Counted from the first letter of the stretch, positions 47,904 to 57,650 are shown. The stretch is DNA of 64,000 nucleotides from Thermothelomyces thermophilus ATCC 42464 (GCF_000226095.1 NC_016476.1:3534001-3598000); one strand, 5' to 3'. A program made the numbers and translations. Notes: a model not told the origin generated them from the sequence alone.

Positions 47904-49478
47904 TCACTCCGGCTTCTGCCCGTACACGACGTATCTGCAACACCGAGATTGTTAATTAAATCTCAGATCATCAAGCCGACCGCAAAGGGGTAAAGTAGGG
48001 GAAAACTCGGCTCACATCGGCCAGTACGCATGGATGGACCTGTTCCTGAGGTCCTTCCTCACATCGACCAGAAACACCTCCAACCGATCTGCTGTCCAGC
48101 CGAGGGCGCGCGTGAACAGCGCGACGCTCAGCCAGTACATGCCGCCGCAAAAGTTGTGCTCCGACCACATGCCTTCCCCAATCCCCTCCCATCAGCACCC
48201 CTTCCTCACAAACCAAAGCAAGAAATGTTTACTGTGCTCTGCGACGGAGTCTTGTGAAAGAAGAAAGAAGCAAACCCACCGATCTCCTTGTACTTGGGAT
48301 CCCTCGGCCATTGCGTTAATGGGCCACTTGGACAGCTTCGCGGTGACGCGGACGAAGCCGGCGTCGAGCATCATGCGCTTCTACCGCTTGGTCTTCTCGG
48401 TCGAGTGGCCCAGCATGTGGCCGGCCCGGATGACGTGCTCGTTCCACTGCATTAGGGCCGAGTCGGGCGGCAGGGTGCCGTCGTCGCATAGCGTCGGGAA
48501 GGTGATGTCGGCCAGCTCGAGCCAGCCGCCGGGGGAGAGGTTCCTGTTGAGGTTTGGGGAAAAGGATGTTAATGAGCACCGAAAAAGCAAAATGGGACGG
48601 CGGAGGGACGGTACTCGAAAGCTCGTTGCACGAAGCCCGGCCAGTCGGTCAGCGCGCCCGCGAGCATGCGGCCGTAGATAAAGTCGAAGGGTTCCCTAAA
48701 GTCCCAGTCCTCCTCGAGATCATCGATGTAGAAAGTGAGGTTGGGAGGTACGCTAAGCGGGATGTTGACTGGGACGGGAAAGAAAGACAGACCAAGAAAG
48801 GGGGGGGGGGGCACAGAGAGCGTTATTTTGTCCCCTCTGACATACAAACTGGGTTGGATCGGGCTCAGATCAATGCCGACAACCTGCAATTGCGTGTTAT
48901 CAGTTGTTCTTGGTCGGGGTCCTTCTGCCGGCTTACGTGCGCCCTAGGATGCGTATCAGCTTTTAAGGGGGTTAGTCAGGAGGAAGCTAGAGACGCATGC
49001 TTATGCTACAAGCCTATACGAGAGACACAATTACTTACCAAAGTCCATGGCCCATATTCCTGTCCCCGTTCCAGCATCCAGCACGTGCTTCAGTGACGGG
49101 CCTTCCATTCCGGCAAGGGAGGTGTAAAAGGCGCCATCGAACGTCAGGTAGAATATGTAATGCTGCATGTCTGTATAGAGGACATGAGTTAATAATCTCA
49201 AACCCCCCCCCCCCCCTTTTTTTTTTCCGGAACTGAACTTGACTTCTGCAAGTGTTCTTACCTAGTCGGTCGCTCTCTTGCTACGACGGGGCCCGTCAAT
49301 ACTCAGTATGGCTACCGAAGAACCGGAATAGTCTTACCTGGTCACTAGGCAAGATGTAACCTGCGGGATGCCCATGTCAGCCACAAGGTCGAACAGCGTG
49401 AGGAACCTCCAGGACATGCCTACCCTTTTCTGGCTTCCAGCCGTGATATGACCGCCCGTTTTCTTGACTGAAGCTCAT
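47904..49478 (-). pseudogene. LaeA-like (TAM-type) SAM methyltransferase pseudogene
   Basis: Ten exons can be assigned with consistent phases: 49478-49424, 49360-49338, 49280-49262, 49170-49039, 48959-48937, 48883-48846, 48752-48615, 48543-48280, 48172-48016, 47934-47904. The SAM-binding motif DAGTGTGIWAMDF, the post-motif DLSPIQPS, the YIDDLEEDW segment and the terminal LFTRALGW...VRKDLRN...AYWP block identify the LaeA-like trans-aconitate-methyltransferase family. Exon 8 has two lesions: an in-frame TAG at 48381-48383, where the family has Tyr before a KRMMLDAGF stretch, and one extra base at 48311-48312, after which the family-like PRDPKYKEIG reads only in the shifted frame. All splice sites remain intact, so decay appears recent, or these are sequencing errors. 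Intact relatives modify secondary metabolism or unknown substrates. Confidence 0.85.
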
Positions 49479-50271
49479 GACGCTTGACGCCAGCGACGTG
49501 GACAAGCTTGCAAGAGACTAGCAGGAAATGAGCCAACTTGATGTTCAAGCACGTTATTGCGTAGTTCACGAAAGGTTTACCCCATAGGCCGAGTCATTAT
49601 CCTGATTGATACCCGGGACCTGAGAAATGTGGACGCTGCGTTAGCAAGGTTATTTTGGTGATTGGTCACCCGGGCTTGTGTGTGGTTGGGGTTGGCGGAA
49701 CCCACATCGTCCGCAGCCAGCGTTTCGTTCTCCGGGTCCGGGTCCGGGCCCGGGAACGTCGGCAGTGCGGATTTGGGGTCCGGAGGTGAAAACGACCTTC
49801 GGATCCCGGTTCAAATTCCGAAATCTTAGGATTTCTAATACCCTAATAAAAATAATTCAGAAGGCCCAAATCCCGTCTTTCAGGCCTCGCCTATTCTGGT
49901 TCTGTCGGTTCCACTGCCCCTGGCTACATCCTTTGGTGATAATAACAGGTGGTCGCATCGGACGATGCGGTAGTAAATGATCTCGATTCGGCAGTCTCTG
50001 AGAAGAGCTAGAGGGTCGCCTCTGACACGGACCCGGTAGGTCTAGCCAAGCGCGATCCGCGAGGGGCGTGGCAGGATAGGCTTACTCTCGGTATGCTCGA
50101 CTTACGTTCAGGGCGGGTATTCTAATATACTTGTAGCTCTCTTGCTGCCCCCAGTCTCATTGTTACAGGGCTCGAAAGCATCATTCGGTTCGAAACCACG
50201 ACCTGTGCTGGCTGCGTGCTGGTGATGGGTATATTCTTGACGGGAGATTGGACCTCCTTATAGTTAACTAA
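49479..50271. other. Intergenic, repeat-poor, no gene supported
   Basis: This is the region upstream of the pseudogene. It includes a GGGTCC/GGGCCC-rich stretch at ~49733-49755. No tRNA fold or coding exon was found. Confidence 0.5.
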
Positions 50272-50814
50272 TTATTGGCTGACGAGCTCAGATCTGATGT
50301 AGTAACGAGCGAGTTCACCGAGGCATTTGATCCACGTATCCTCGAATGCGGGCGCCGTCTCGAAAAGTAGAGCTATCATGGAATAGGCTATATAGATGAA
50401 GGTAAGCATGTTGTCTAGGCTGTCTGGGAGGCGGTGTTGGAAGACCTCGAGAAACCTGTGTATACCGTGCCGCCACATACGGGCCGGAATGGCGTGCCTC
50501 TCCGCCAGCCCCCTCACCGCCGGGCTGGCCAACGGGTGCTGACACGCGAGGAAGAAGTGGTGGTGCTCGTGGAGCAGGGTGCTATGGAGGGCGGTGAGTG
50601 CGTGCCACTGGTCCGGGTTGAGCTTGTCCCTCGGCCTCTTGTCGACCTCGACGTACTTGCCCACTAGCAGTACGGACATCTTAGCTGTTTGAACATAAGA
50701 ACGGCCGCAGAGGCCGATTGTATAATTCGTGAAGCAGAGAGCGCGGTCTATGCGAACCACGCGGACCAAATCACAGCTGTCCATCGCAAACACAACCATC
50801 TTCTTCAACCACAT
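50272..50814 (-). pseudogene. Truncated Est1-like (telomerase/NMD DNA-RNA-binding type) gene fragment
   Basis: An open frame of 180 codons contains a block typical of fungal Est1-like proteins: DQWHALTALHSTLLHEHHHF, a middle segment RMWRHGIHRFLEVFQHRLPD, and the hallmark DTWIKCLGELARYYI near the C-terminus. Full-length relatives continue with TPR-like repeats and a larger DNA/RNA-binding domain; here the frame stops ten residues after the LGELARY motif. The 5' edge runs straight into a pogo-type transposase remnant on the same strand, so only a central piece of the gene survives. The upstream 45 residues may not be native. Non-functional remnant is the best reading. Confidence 0.55.
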
Positions 50815-50829
50815 ATATTGCAGCGGTCC

Positions 50830-51010
50830 AGGAGGTCATATTGTGGAGGAGCTTCCGATAAGTATGCTTCAGGGGGGAAAAGTCTGATAGATCTAATGGT
50901 TGGAGAACATAAGAGGTATGTGGAGGTAAAAAGAGCAACTGGACATTGTTCTTGAAACACATCCACATAAAATCCTCAGTTCTATGGCTGTCAGAGGACA
51001 GTATTGACAT
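50830..51010 (-). mobile_element. Pogo/Tc1-type DDE transposase fragment
   Basis: The minus-strand frame contains DSHRTEDFMWMCFKNNVQLL followed by FLPPHTSYVLQPLDL and FSPLKHTYRKLL. This is the second-Asp to PPHTSHxLQPLD block of Fot1/pogo family DDE_1 transposases. Only ~55 residues are readable; the N-terminal DNA-binding part and catalytic D/D context are gone. It ends abruptly next to the Est1-like fragment. A decayed class II element. Confidence 0.6.
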
Positions 51011-51953
51011 TACTATGTCGATGGCTTAGCTGAAACATCATACACGGAGCATATCGGTGACGACAGGGCCAATGTATAATCTCGAGAGACAGGAGGAGTG
51101 AGTACATCATATCTCGGAGCGCATATCACCATCCCAACATACTCGGAGAAATCGCCATCTGGAACGGATAAGCGACCCCAAGTATCTGGTTTAGGGATGG
51201 TACGTTTAAGTAGCGTCCAGCTCGTCTATGCAACAAGTCGTAGGGGACATTCCGGAGACCTTTCCAGGAAATTTTCACACCTCGCATGTTAACCTTGAAA
51301 GATTGCACGCACTTTACATGATATTGGGGACATAGAAGCTGAAGATAACTGGCGACGGCCACCCTCTGGATGACAGAAAAGGTTCTTCACGTTAGAAGGA
51401 CCAAACGACAGATTTTGTGTTCACGACACTGGGAAAGAAGTTGCTTCTTAATTACTATAAGTTTATTAGGTTGGGGAATGACGAGAACAATTGTTGTCTT
51501 GCTAGCTTTACAGGGCATATTAAGATAATGATTATCTAGGAACAAGACTAATCCTCTAATTATGTCTTTTCTCTCTGTTGGCGGGCTTATCATGCTTACG
51601 GTTACAGCCGTACAGGTATTGACGCGGGCAGGAGCTGGAATAGCTAGTCCGGCAGGTACGACATTGTCTCATATGATCTATATCTATTTACCTCGATTTT
51701 AGTTAGATATTCATATACTATAAGTAAACTTAAAGCTCTAGGAATAGCCTTATATGCGGGAGAAGCAAGTCTTTCTAACTGTACCGTTCATGATAGGCTT
51801 AAAGACACTCACTCTACGTCCAGATTTGGCTTGCTTGTCCGATCATTCTAAACCCTAACAACATGGTTTCCTACATAAGCTACGAAGAACTGGGAAGTTG
51901 ACCCGGTCTTCTTCAGGTAATTGTTCAATTCGTAAGCAATAGAGGCGCAGGCT
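51011..51953. other. Decayed repeat-like sequence, no gene supported
   Basis: AT-richer sequence between transposon fragments. Minus-strand frames at 51126-51362 and 51387-51593 have no recognisable domain. It probably belongs to the same degraded transposon neighbourhood. Confidence 0.4.
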
Positions 51954-52136
51954 CTAGGGGACACATCCGATGATGCAGTAATTAAGGCTCGAGTTTATTG
52001 TAATTATCAAAATGTTGTCGATGAACGTACCGTCGTTGAGAGGGATTTGGGCGTTCAAGGTGTAGCAAGGACAGTGACATGTGCGAGGGTTTTGCTGTTG
52101 CAAAATGGAGGCGAAGATCGGGCAAAAAGGCAGCAT
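51954..52136 (-). mobile_element. Possible retropepsin-like LTR-retrotransposon fragment
   Basis: The frame reads YTLNAQIPLNDGTFIDNILI, resembling the strand before the active site of retrotransposon aspartic proteases, but the DSGA-type catalytic triplet is not intact. Surrounding sequence is AT-rich. Assignment is weak and rests on one short match by eye. Confidence 0.22.
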
Positions 52137-52186
52137 TATTGCTGTTCTTTTGTTCGATTGAATCGAGCCTCCATATCTGGAAAAGG

Positions 52187-52355
52187 AAGCCTCGTAGGTA
52201 GGTAGGTTGCCAGGGCCAGAAGCCTTACCCGATTAGGCGTACAAACTTTGTACGCCTAATCGGGTAAGGCCTATCTGCATCAAACAATCCTTTCTAGCGG
52301 ACTGTTTCCTCTTGGCTTCTGGTTTCAAAGCATGAAGTAACTGCTAGTATCGCTA
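52187..52355 (+). repeat. Left terminal inverted repeat with perfect palindrome
   Basis: This is the reverse complement of 57483-57650. It contains a perfect 49-bp palindrome at 52222-52270: two 24-base arms, beginning GCCTTACCCGATTAGGCG, around a single C. Confidence 0.85.
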
Positions 52356-52905
52356 CTTAGCAACCCGCCAGCCGTATCCTACGCCGCTCCGATGTGAATA
52401 TGCCAGTGTCGTACTTGAAGACTAGTAAGTCAAGTAAAGTGTTCGAGTCGGCGATGACCTTTCCACGGATATTTGGCGGCTGTAGCTTATATGTAGAAAC
52501 CAAAGATACATCGTGTCACTCACAAGATCCATCACCAACGACGTCAGTGAATGGAAGCCTCGGGAGCGCGCTTTGAACTTCTCTACTGTCGTTCTTGTCA
52601 ATGTAGCGGCCATTTACACTGGCGTACAGCTGCTTGTACTGGCGAAAATATTCCCATGATGTGCTCCATATGTAATCCTGTAATTAATATGACGTGCAAC
52701 CGCGCGGAAGGTGCACTCCATCAGAATGTGATTTTCCCTTTGGAAGGTTATATATATTGTCTATACTAACTACTTTTCTTCATTGTGTTGAGAAGCAAGG
52801 TAGAATATTGAAAAGAGATGGTATTGTGAATTGTTCGGGAAATCAGCCAGCCGTGGTCCCGGTTCCCAGCTTCCGCTCTCTGCCCACTCTGCCCTACACC
52901 GCCGC

Positions 52906-53018
52906 GGCACCTGGGCACCTTGGGCACCTGGGCACCTGGGCACCTTGGTACCTGGGTACCTGGGCACCTGGGCACCTGGGCACCTGAGCACCTGGGCACC
53001 CGGGCACCTGGGCATTGG
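52906..53018. repeat. 8-bp minisatellite, unit GGCACCTG
   Basis: About fourteen head-to-tail copies of GGCACCTG, with variants GGTACCTG, GGCACCTT, AGCACCTG and GGCACCCG, and one unit of 9 bp. It lies within the TIR-bounded element. It is not a CRISPR: there are no spacers. Confidence 0.9.
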
Positions 53019-53429
53019 CTGTACGCCTGACCACATTTCAGTAGGGGCTAACCTAGCGTCTAGGAGAACCTAATGCCCCTAGCCTGTATGATTCAAGTAC
53101 GCTTCCGGAAGACCTTCCCGAACAAAGAGAAACGTGAACGTAGGTGGTGCTTTCAACGGCCACTATCATCAAACGTAGAAAGGCGGGCCGGTCGAGTGGC
53201 CGAATCTTGTACCCCAGGGGCAGCCACATGTCCCCCTGACTAGCTGTATGTCTGCGAGTCCATGCAATCGGGTCGAAAGCTGTATGGTGTCCCGAGATAC
53301 GTGGAAGCAGACCGTCGGCCAAGACGACTCTGTCAAGATGTTGAATCATGCACGTTGGTACGCGGAGATCGCTCCACGAGAGATGCAACGATCGGTATCT
53401 ACTCGCGATCCTTGCCCGCAGTATCTAGG

Positions 53430-53705
53430 CTGAGTGGTCACTGCATTCTACTGGTCAATGTCTTCATCCGGGTGTAAAGTGCCCGCTTGTCCTGCATAAT
53501 CGGCGAGGGGAACGCCTGACGGAGATGTGTTACGAACTACGAACGGCAGAGGGACATCGGAAATCAAAGGCAAAGCATCTAACGGACGGGGTCTGGCTCA
53601 GGAACGCCCTGCTCACACATGTCAGTCATCTCATCAGCTCAAATCTAGGCTCACAGGCGGGCGGGTATAAGAATGCCTTTCTCCTGTCAAGACCTTCAGC
53701 ATTAC
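53430..53705 (+). repeat. Promoter-like repeat, copy 1 (inside TIR element)
   Basis: Two conserved blocks (53430-53540 and 53650-53705) match 63361-63470 and 63531-63588 in the same orientation, with a diverged centre. Shared words include TGCATAATCGG, the purine-rich GGGGAAC, TGTTACGAACT, and a TATA-like GGGTATAAGAATG at 53663-53675. TGTTACG following a purine run resembles the start of an LTR, so this could be a solo or truncated LTR. Alternatively it is a promoter shared by related element genes. Confidence 0.6.
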
Positions 53706-53855
53706 CACCATGCCTGTACTGCCCATTTGCATTTGTTTATGTCCATCCTAACCTATTGCTCTCACCCTTTAGAGGACCTAGCCGTTGGCGTAAGAACCCT
53801 GCCTCCCCCCACCCCAATCAGGAATCCTCTCTGACCGTAAGTAGGGATTCTTACC

Positions 53856-54319
53856 ATGTCAGATTTAAGCGACAAGTCAAATCTCCAGGCCCCTCCACCG
53901 CCGCCGAACAGCCCGGTATGTTCCCTTTGAGCCAGTTGACTGAGGTCAGACTGACAAGAGAACCAAGTAGACCAGCCTTCCGAATTACTCGAACAGCCCG
54001 AAAGGAGACCTGGGCGAGGCCGTACCGGAGGCGGCCAATCCGGCTCCAAGTCCCGCCGGCGACGGTGGAGTCAGCGGCTTCCCTAGCCCGGGCACCTCCT
54101 CTGATCCCCCAGTAGGTACATACCAGGAACCCAAGTGCTAGCCGCTTAGCTGACAAGACGCAGAAGCAAGTTAGGGCTCAGGCAGATAATGTATCCGGTA
54201 AATCAACCAAGCACAATGACGTACCGGACGGCTCAAGTAACCACATAGACGTTTATAAATTCCCCCCTGCGATATCCATGTCTCCCGAAGAATTTTTTAG
54301 TCAAGAGGGAGAGGAGTAG
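53856..54319 (+). CDS. Candidate small gene in the TIR element, structure uncertain
   Basis: A likely first exon, 53856-53915 (MSDLSDKSNLQAPPPPPNSP), splices by a 55-bp intron (GTATGT...AAGTAG) to 53971 onward, giving a Pro/Ser/Gly-rich stretch up to ~54110. A further coding-like stretch in another frame ends at TAG 54317-54319 with the acidic tail SMSPEEFFSQEGEE. Connecting them needs a 34-bp intron, too short for fungi, or a weak upstream donor, so the gene may be decayed. It lies ~190 bp downstream of the TATA-like word of the promoter repeat. No family recognised. The acidic tail resembles the end of the minus-strand gene in this element (DPDEFFDYEAFE). Confidence 0.3.
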
Positions 54320-54662
54320 GATAGGGCATCTGACTCTGCGGTATGGTAATTATGTCTAGAAGTATGGTGAAAATGAGTGGAGTTGGACGGGCCAATGGGC
54401 GATTTTGAATGTTAATTACCTGAATTTCTCAGCCTTGTACGGATTACATACATACATATGTATTCCGTAGGTGGAAGCTACGCGAGCTCCGCCCAGTGTG
54501 CCCAACGCTTTCCCCACCTTTTACAACCTGTTTCGTCATCTCCGTTATCACTACTGTTAGCTTCGGGCTCCAAGGAAAATATTAAACGCTTGTCTGCCTC
54601 TATAGAACAAACATCGAGCTCTTCGGTTTTCACCTTTGATCGAGACCGTAATACAGCCTACG

Positions 54663-55288
54663 ATGGATCTCTCGAACATGCTACGAGAAAGGTTGCCTGG
54701 AGGGGGCCTACAGGACAGTACTCTCCGAAAGCTGACCGAGGACGCCGGGGAGCGCGAAGAGAGTTGGGAACGAACGGAAGAACTTGTACAGGGAGAATGT
54801 TACATATGCCCATCCGATGAACTCCATAGAAATATTGTGGACAAATTCAAAAAGACTTACGTATGTATCTAATCCGTACACGTATCTACACTAAGAGTCG
54901 ATTCTGAAGGGCAATATAGGGGCGAGTCCTACGCGAATGGGCAACAGATCAAAACCTTACCATTGTCAAAATCCATGTGCGACATCCAACTCTGCTCAAA
55001 AAGGGCTCGGCACCCACGTCAATAGTCACGTCAAGCGGCACATTCGCTGTGTTTATCCCCTTCCCCTTCCGCTTCAAGCATTGCGAAGTCTTGTACCAGC
55101 CTAACAAAGATGACCCTACGACACAAGAACCAATCGGTTGGCTGGACCCGGTTCTCCTGCCCGAGAACAGCGCGATCGTTCTCCTTGACGGCGAGATTAA
55201 GTTTCAGCTGGTTATTTTTGATTGCGAGGTCGCAGGAGTTCGGGACCATGACTCCAAGGTCGATGGAAAGAACATCAGGGAGGAGTAG
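54663..55288 (+). CDS. Unknown 188-aa protein encoded within the TIR element
   Basis: Two exons, 54663-54860 and 54920-55288, with a 59-bp intron (GTATGT...ATATAG, phase 0). The first exon is charged (TLRKLTEDAGEREESWERTE) and has a Cys pair in ECYICPSDE. The second exon begins GRVLREWATDQNLTIVKIHV and continues with alternating hydrophobic strands (FAVFIPFPFRFKHCEVLYQP, IVLLDGEIKFQLVIFDCEVA), suggesting a beta-rich domain. The upstream in-frame TTG extension is not used. No family, signal peptide or membrane segment is recognised. Its 3' end overlaps that of the convergent minus-strand gene by 14 bp. It is present as an intact spliced frame, so selection has probably acted. Confidence 0.5.
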
Positions 55289-57436
55289 AGTTATCTGCTT
55301 CGAAAGCTTCGTAATCAAAGAATTCGTCGGGATCGAATGATATGTGTCTCGAAAACACCCCGATGTCGATTCGTTCAACGTTTGAAGCTGCCTGCCGAGT
55401 TGATGCTCCCGTGACGTTTGGATCGTTGGATTGGCCTGAAAGCCCGCCGGTACTGACTCGGCCATTGTCATCCGTGGTCAGACGTGGGGTTTCCACGGCA
55501 GAAGGGTTCACAGTACTAGCCGGAACTCCTTGTAGGCGTGTGCCGATCCCCATTCTCTCTATCCCATCCGCGTCTCCTAGGTTGACGTCTGTCAAACCCG
55601 GTTCCGTGACGTCGTCCGGGCGTGTGAGGTTTTCGGCGACAGCAGAGTACGCGCTCCTTACGATATCGGAGGTATTGGAGCAGCCGCTTACCAAGGGCTG
55701 TTCCCTGGATTTAATGCCCTTGCCAATTGACAGAAGAGACCCGGGCGGTAACGCAGCATTTGACGAGCCCTGGGAGTGGGCGTCGTTTGACGGGGGGCCT
55801 GTGTAGGTTGCTGCGGCGGGGTGGTCGAGAGCCTCCGGCACTATTATATCGGATCGAGGTTCCTCCGTGGCGCCGAGCTGACTGTCTCTCCCAAAGGGGT
55901 CGCATGGTTCTTGCATGGCCGCAGCAAAAAGTACACCCCTGTCGGCAGGTGTATCAATTATCGCTGGCGTCCGGCTGCCGCCCTGGCTGGTCGGGAATCC
56001 AACTCCGCTGGTGTGCTGCTCTGACCCGCGCCGTAGACGCTTCGCGCTTGCCTCTTGACCAAGGTTTGAAACCGATGCCGCACGACTGCGCTTAGCGTTG
56101 GAGTTTAAATGTTGGGCGAGAGCACCAACGAGAGAATTGGCCTTGGTTAGCGTGCTTTGTTGAGATTCTTTTGATGAGTCTGTGTGGTAAGCGCGGGTTT
56201 TCGCAGTATTATATCACAGGCTGCTGAATTGAGGTGGAACTCACTGGGCGGTGCCTGTTGCGGACCTCCTAGTGGATATTCGATACCCGAGACACACTGA
56301 ATCTCCATCAGTATAGCGTGCGCTGAAGCTTCGACATCTTTTATGTGAAGGTTCGTTTCCAACGCCTTGTTGATTTCATCAAGCCTGCCCATGAGTTAGC
56401 GAAGAACGCCAGAGGGGCTGTTCGCCTTACGTGAAGTGTTCTCGGCTCATTAGCAATACCAAAAACGGCACAGAAAACGAGATACGGCAGTCCTGTACGG
56501 CCTCCTCGAAAGAGCAGAATTCCTTCAACCTGTCCGCAAAATCATGTGTGCTCTTATCATGGTGAAGTGCGTGATATCGCTCGATCGGAGGTCCACCTGG
56601 TTCCAGTTAGCACTATAATTAGTTGACAGTGCTTTAGCAGAAGTCTTACAGAGAAGGAAAAGCTCGTCAGCACGATTGTGAAGCCATGGCCTCAGCTTCT
56701 CTGCCTGCCTAATAGGCCAAAGCACAGATGCTCGTAGGCGACGTAAATACCCGGCTTGCTTCTTACTCTTGTACTTCGCCGGCAGCAAGTCGTTCATACA
56801 CCCGTCCACGCTCTCGACGAAGACTTTCCCTTTTTGACGCGCGACTCGACAGAGGGAGACGTGTAACAGAATGCTGAAATTCACGATTTGTTCTGCGCGG
56901 GCCCCATTTTGGCGCAGGCCCTGGACAAAGGTCTGGGAGGCCCGCAAGAGAGCTTCTACACCATCATATCTAGTGTGTGCCGAGAATGGGTCGGATGATG
57001 CAGTACAGCTGATGAGTTGGAAGAAGAGCTGGATCCTCGCCCTCCGGTCGCGGAGCTGGAGATGCTCCCTCCTCTGCAACCATTCAGACTCGGTCTTCGG
57101 CACAACATCTAGCAACCTGCGTTCGGAGACGTTTCGATGTTTTGCACCCAGTCTCTGCCGATGGTGTGGAGATTCGATGGCAATCCTGATTCCAAATGGC
57201 GGCTGAGTCGGTGGCGGATAGCGAGATCGGGAAGCCGAAGGGCGCTGCTCAGGGCTCTGATCGGCCAGCAAGGTCGTGTTTACCGGGGGCTCAATGGTGG
57301 CTGTCAACTGGCGCTTCAGGGCTTGGTTTTCCGCTTCCAAGCGACGTACTTTGGCGTCCAACCGTTGGACTTTCGATTGTGAAGCGCGCAGTTGCTCAAG
57401 AATAGACTCCACATCCATGGGTCGTGCAGTAACCAT
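55275..57436 (-). CDS. Unknown 661-aa coiled-coil protein with basic NLS-like patch, in the TIR element
   Basis: Four exons (57436-56650, 56596-56431, 56384-56245, 56167-55275) with introns of 53, 46 and 77 bp join in consistent phase. Residues ~7-45 form a leucine-zipper-like coiled coil (LRASQSKVQRLDAKVRRLEA). A helical region with RYDGVEALLRASQTFVQGLR follows, then a region around exon 2 (SFEEAVQDCRISFSVPFLVL). Exon 4 begins with a basic, NLS-like segment (KRSR...KRLRRGSEQH) and ends in a Ser/Thr/Pro-rich, acidic tail (DPDEFFDYEAFEADN). This layout suggests a nuclear, possibly transcriptional regulator, but I see no DNA-binding domain or known family. The start lies only ~47 bp inside the right TIR, so the TIR probably serves as its promoter. 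A near-identical 33-base segment around the start codon is duplicated at ~57418 and ~57472. Confidence 0.55.
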
Positions 57437-57482
57437 CTTAGCAGTTGCACAAGAAGAGACTCCACATCCATGGAGCTCGCAA

Positions 57483-57650
57483 TAGCGATATTAGCAGTTA
57501 CTTCATGCTTTGAAACCATATACCAAGAGGAAACAGTCCGCTGGAAAAGATCGTCTGGTGCAGATAGGCCTTACCCGATTAGGCGTACAAAGTTTGTACG
57601 CCTAATCGGGTAAGGTTCCTAGTCCTGGCACTCACCCACCTACGAGGCTT
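57483..57650 (-). repeat. Right terminal inverted repeat with perfect palindrome
   Basis: This is the inverted copy of 52187-52355. It contains a perfect 47-bp palindrome at 57569-57615: two 23-base arms, beginning CCTTACCCGATTAGGCG, around a single G. Confidence 0.85.

Larger units (their letters stand above)
52187..57650. mobile_element. 5.46-kb TIR-bounded element with unidentified cargo genes
   Basis: The unit is defined by inverted copies of a ~168-bp sequence at 52187-52355 and 57483-57650 (about 90% identical by eye, mismatches mostly transitions). Similarity stops sharply at the outer ends (AAGCCTCGTAGG...). No target-site duplication is obvious. Inside are a spliced plus-strand gene (54663-55288), a four-exon minus-strand gene (55275-57436), a possible third gene (53856-54319), an 8-bp minisatellite (52906-53018) and a promoter-like repeat (53430-53705) also found at ~63.4-63.6 kb. 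No transposase, recombinase, helicase or reverse transcriptase motif is recognised. It could be a non-autonomous DNA transposon that captured genes, an inverted duplication bracketing host genes, or a new element type. Confidence 0.6.

Noticed and set aside
52906-53018. Possible CRISPR array
   Set aside because: 8-bp units are contiguous with no unique spacers, and the genome is eukaryotic.
52187-57650. Starship-type or Helitron interpretation of the element
   Set aside because: No tyrosine-recombinase captain, Rep/helicase or typical Helitron ends are visible; Starships lack long TIRs of this kind and are much larger.
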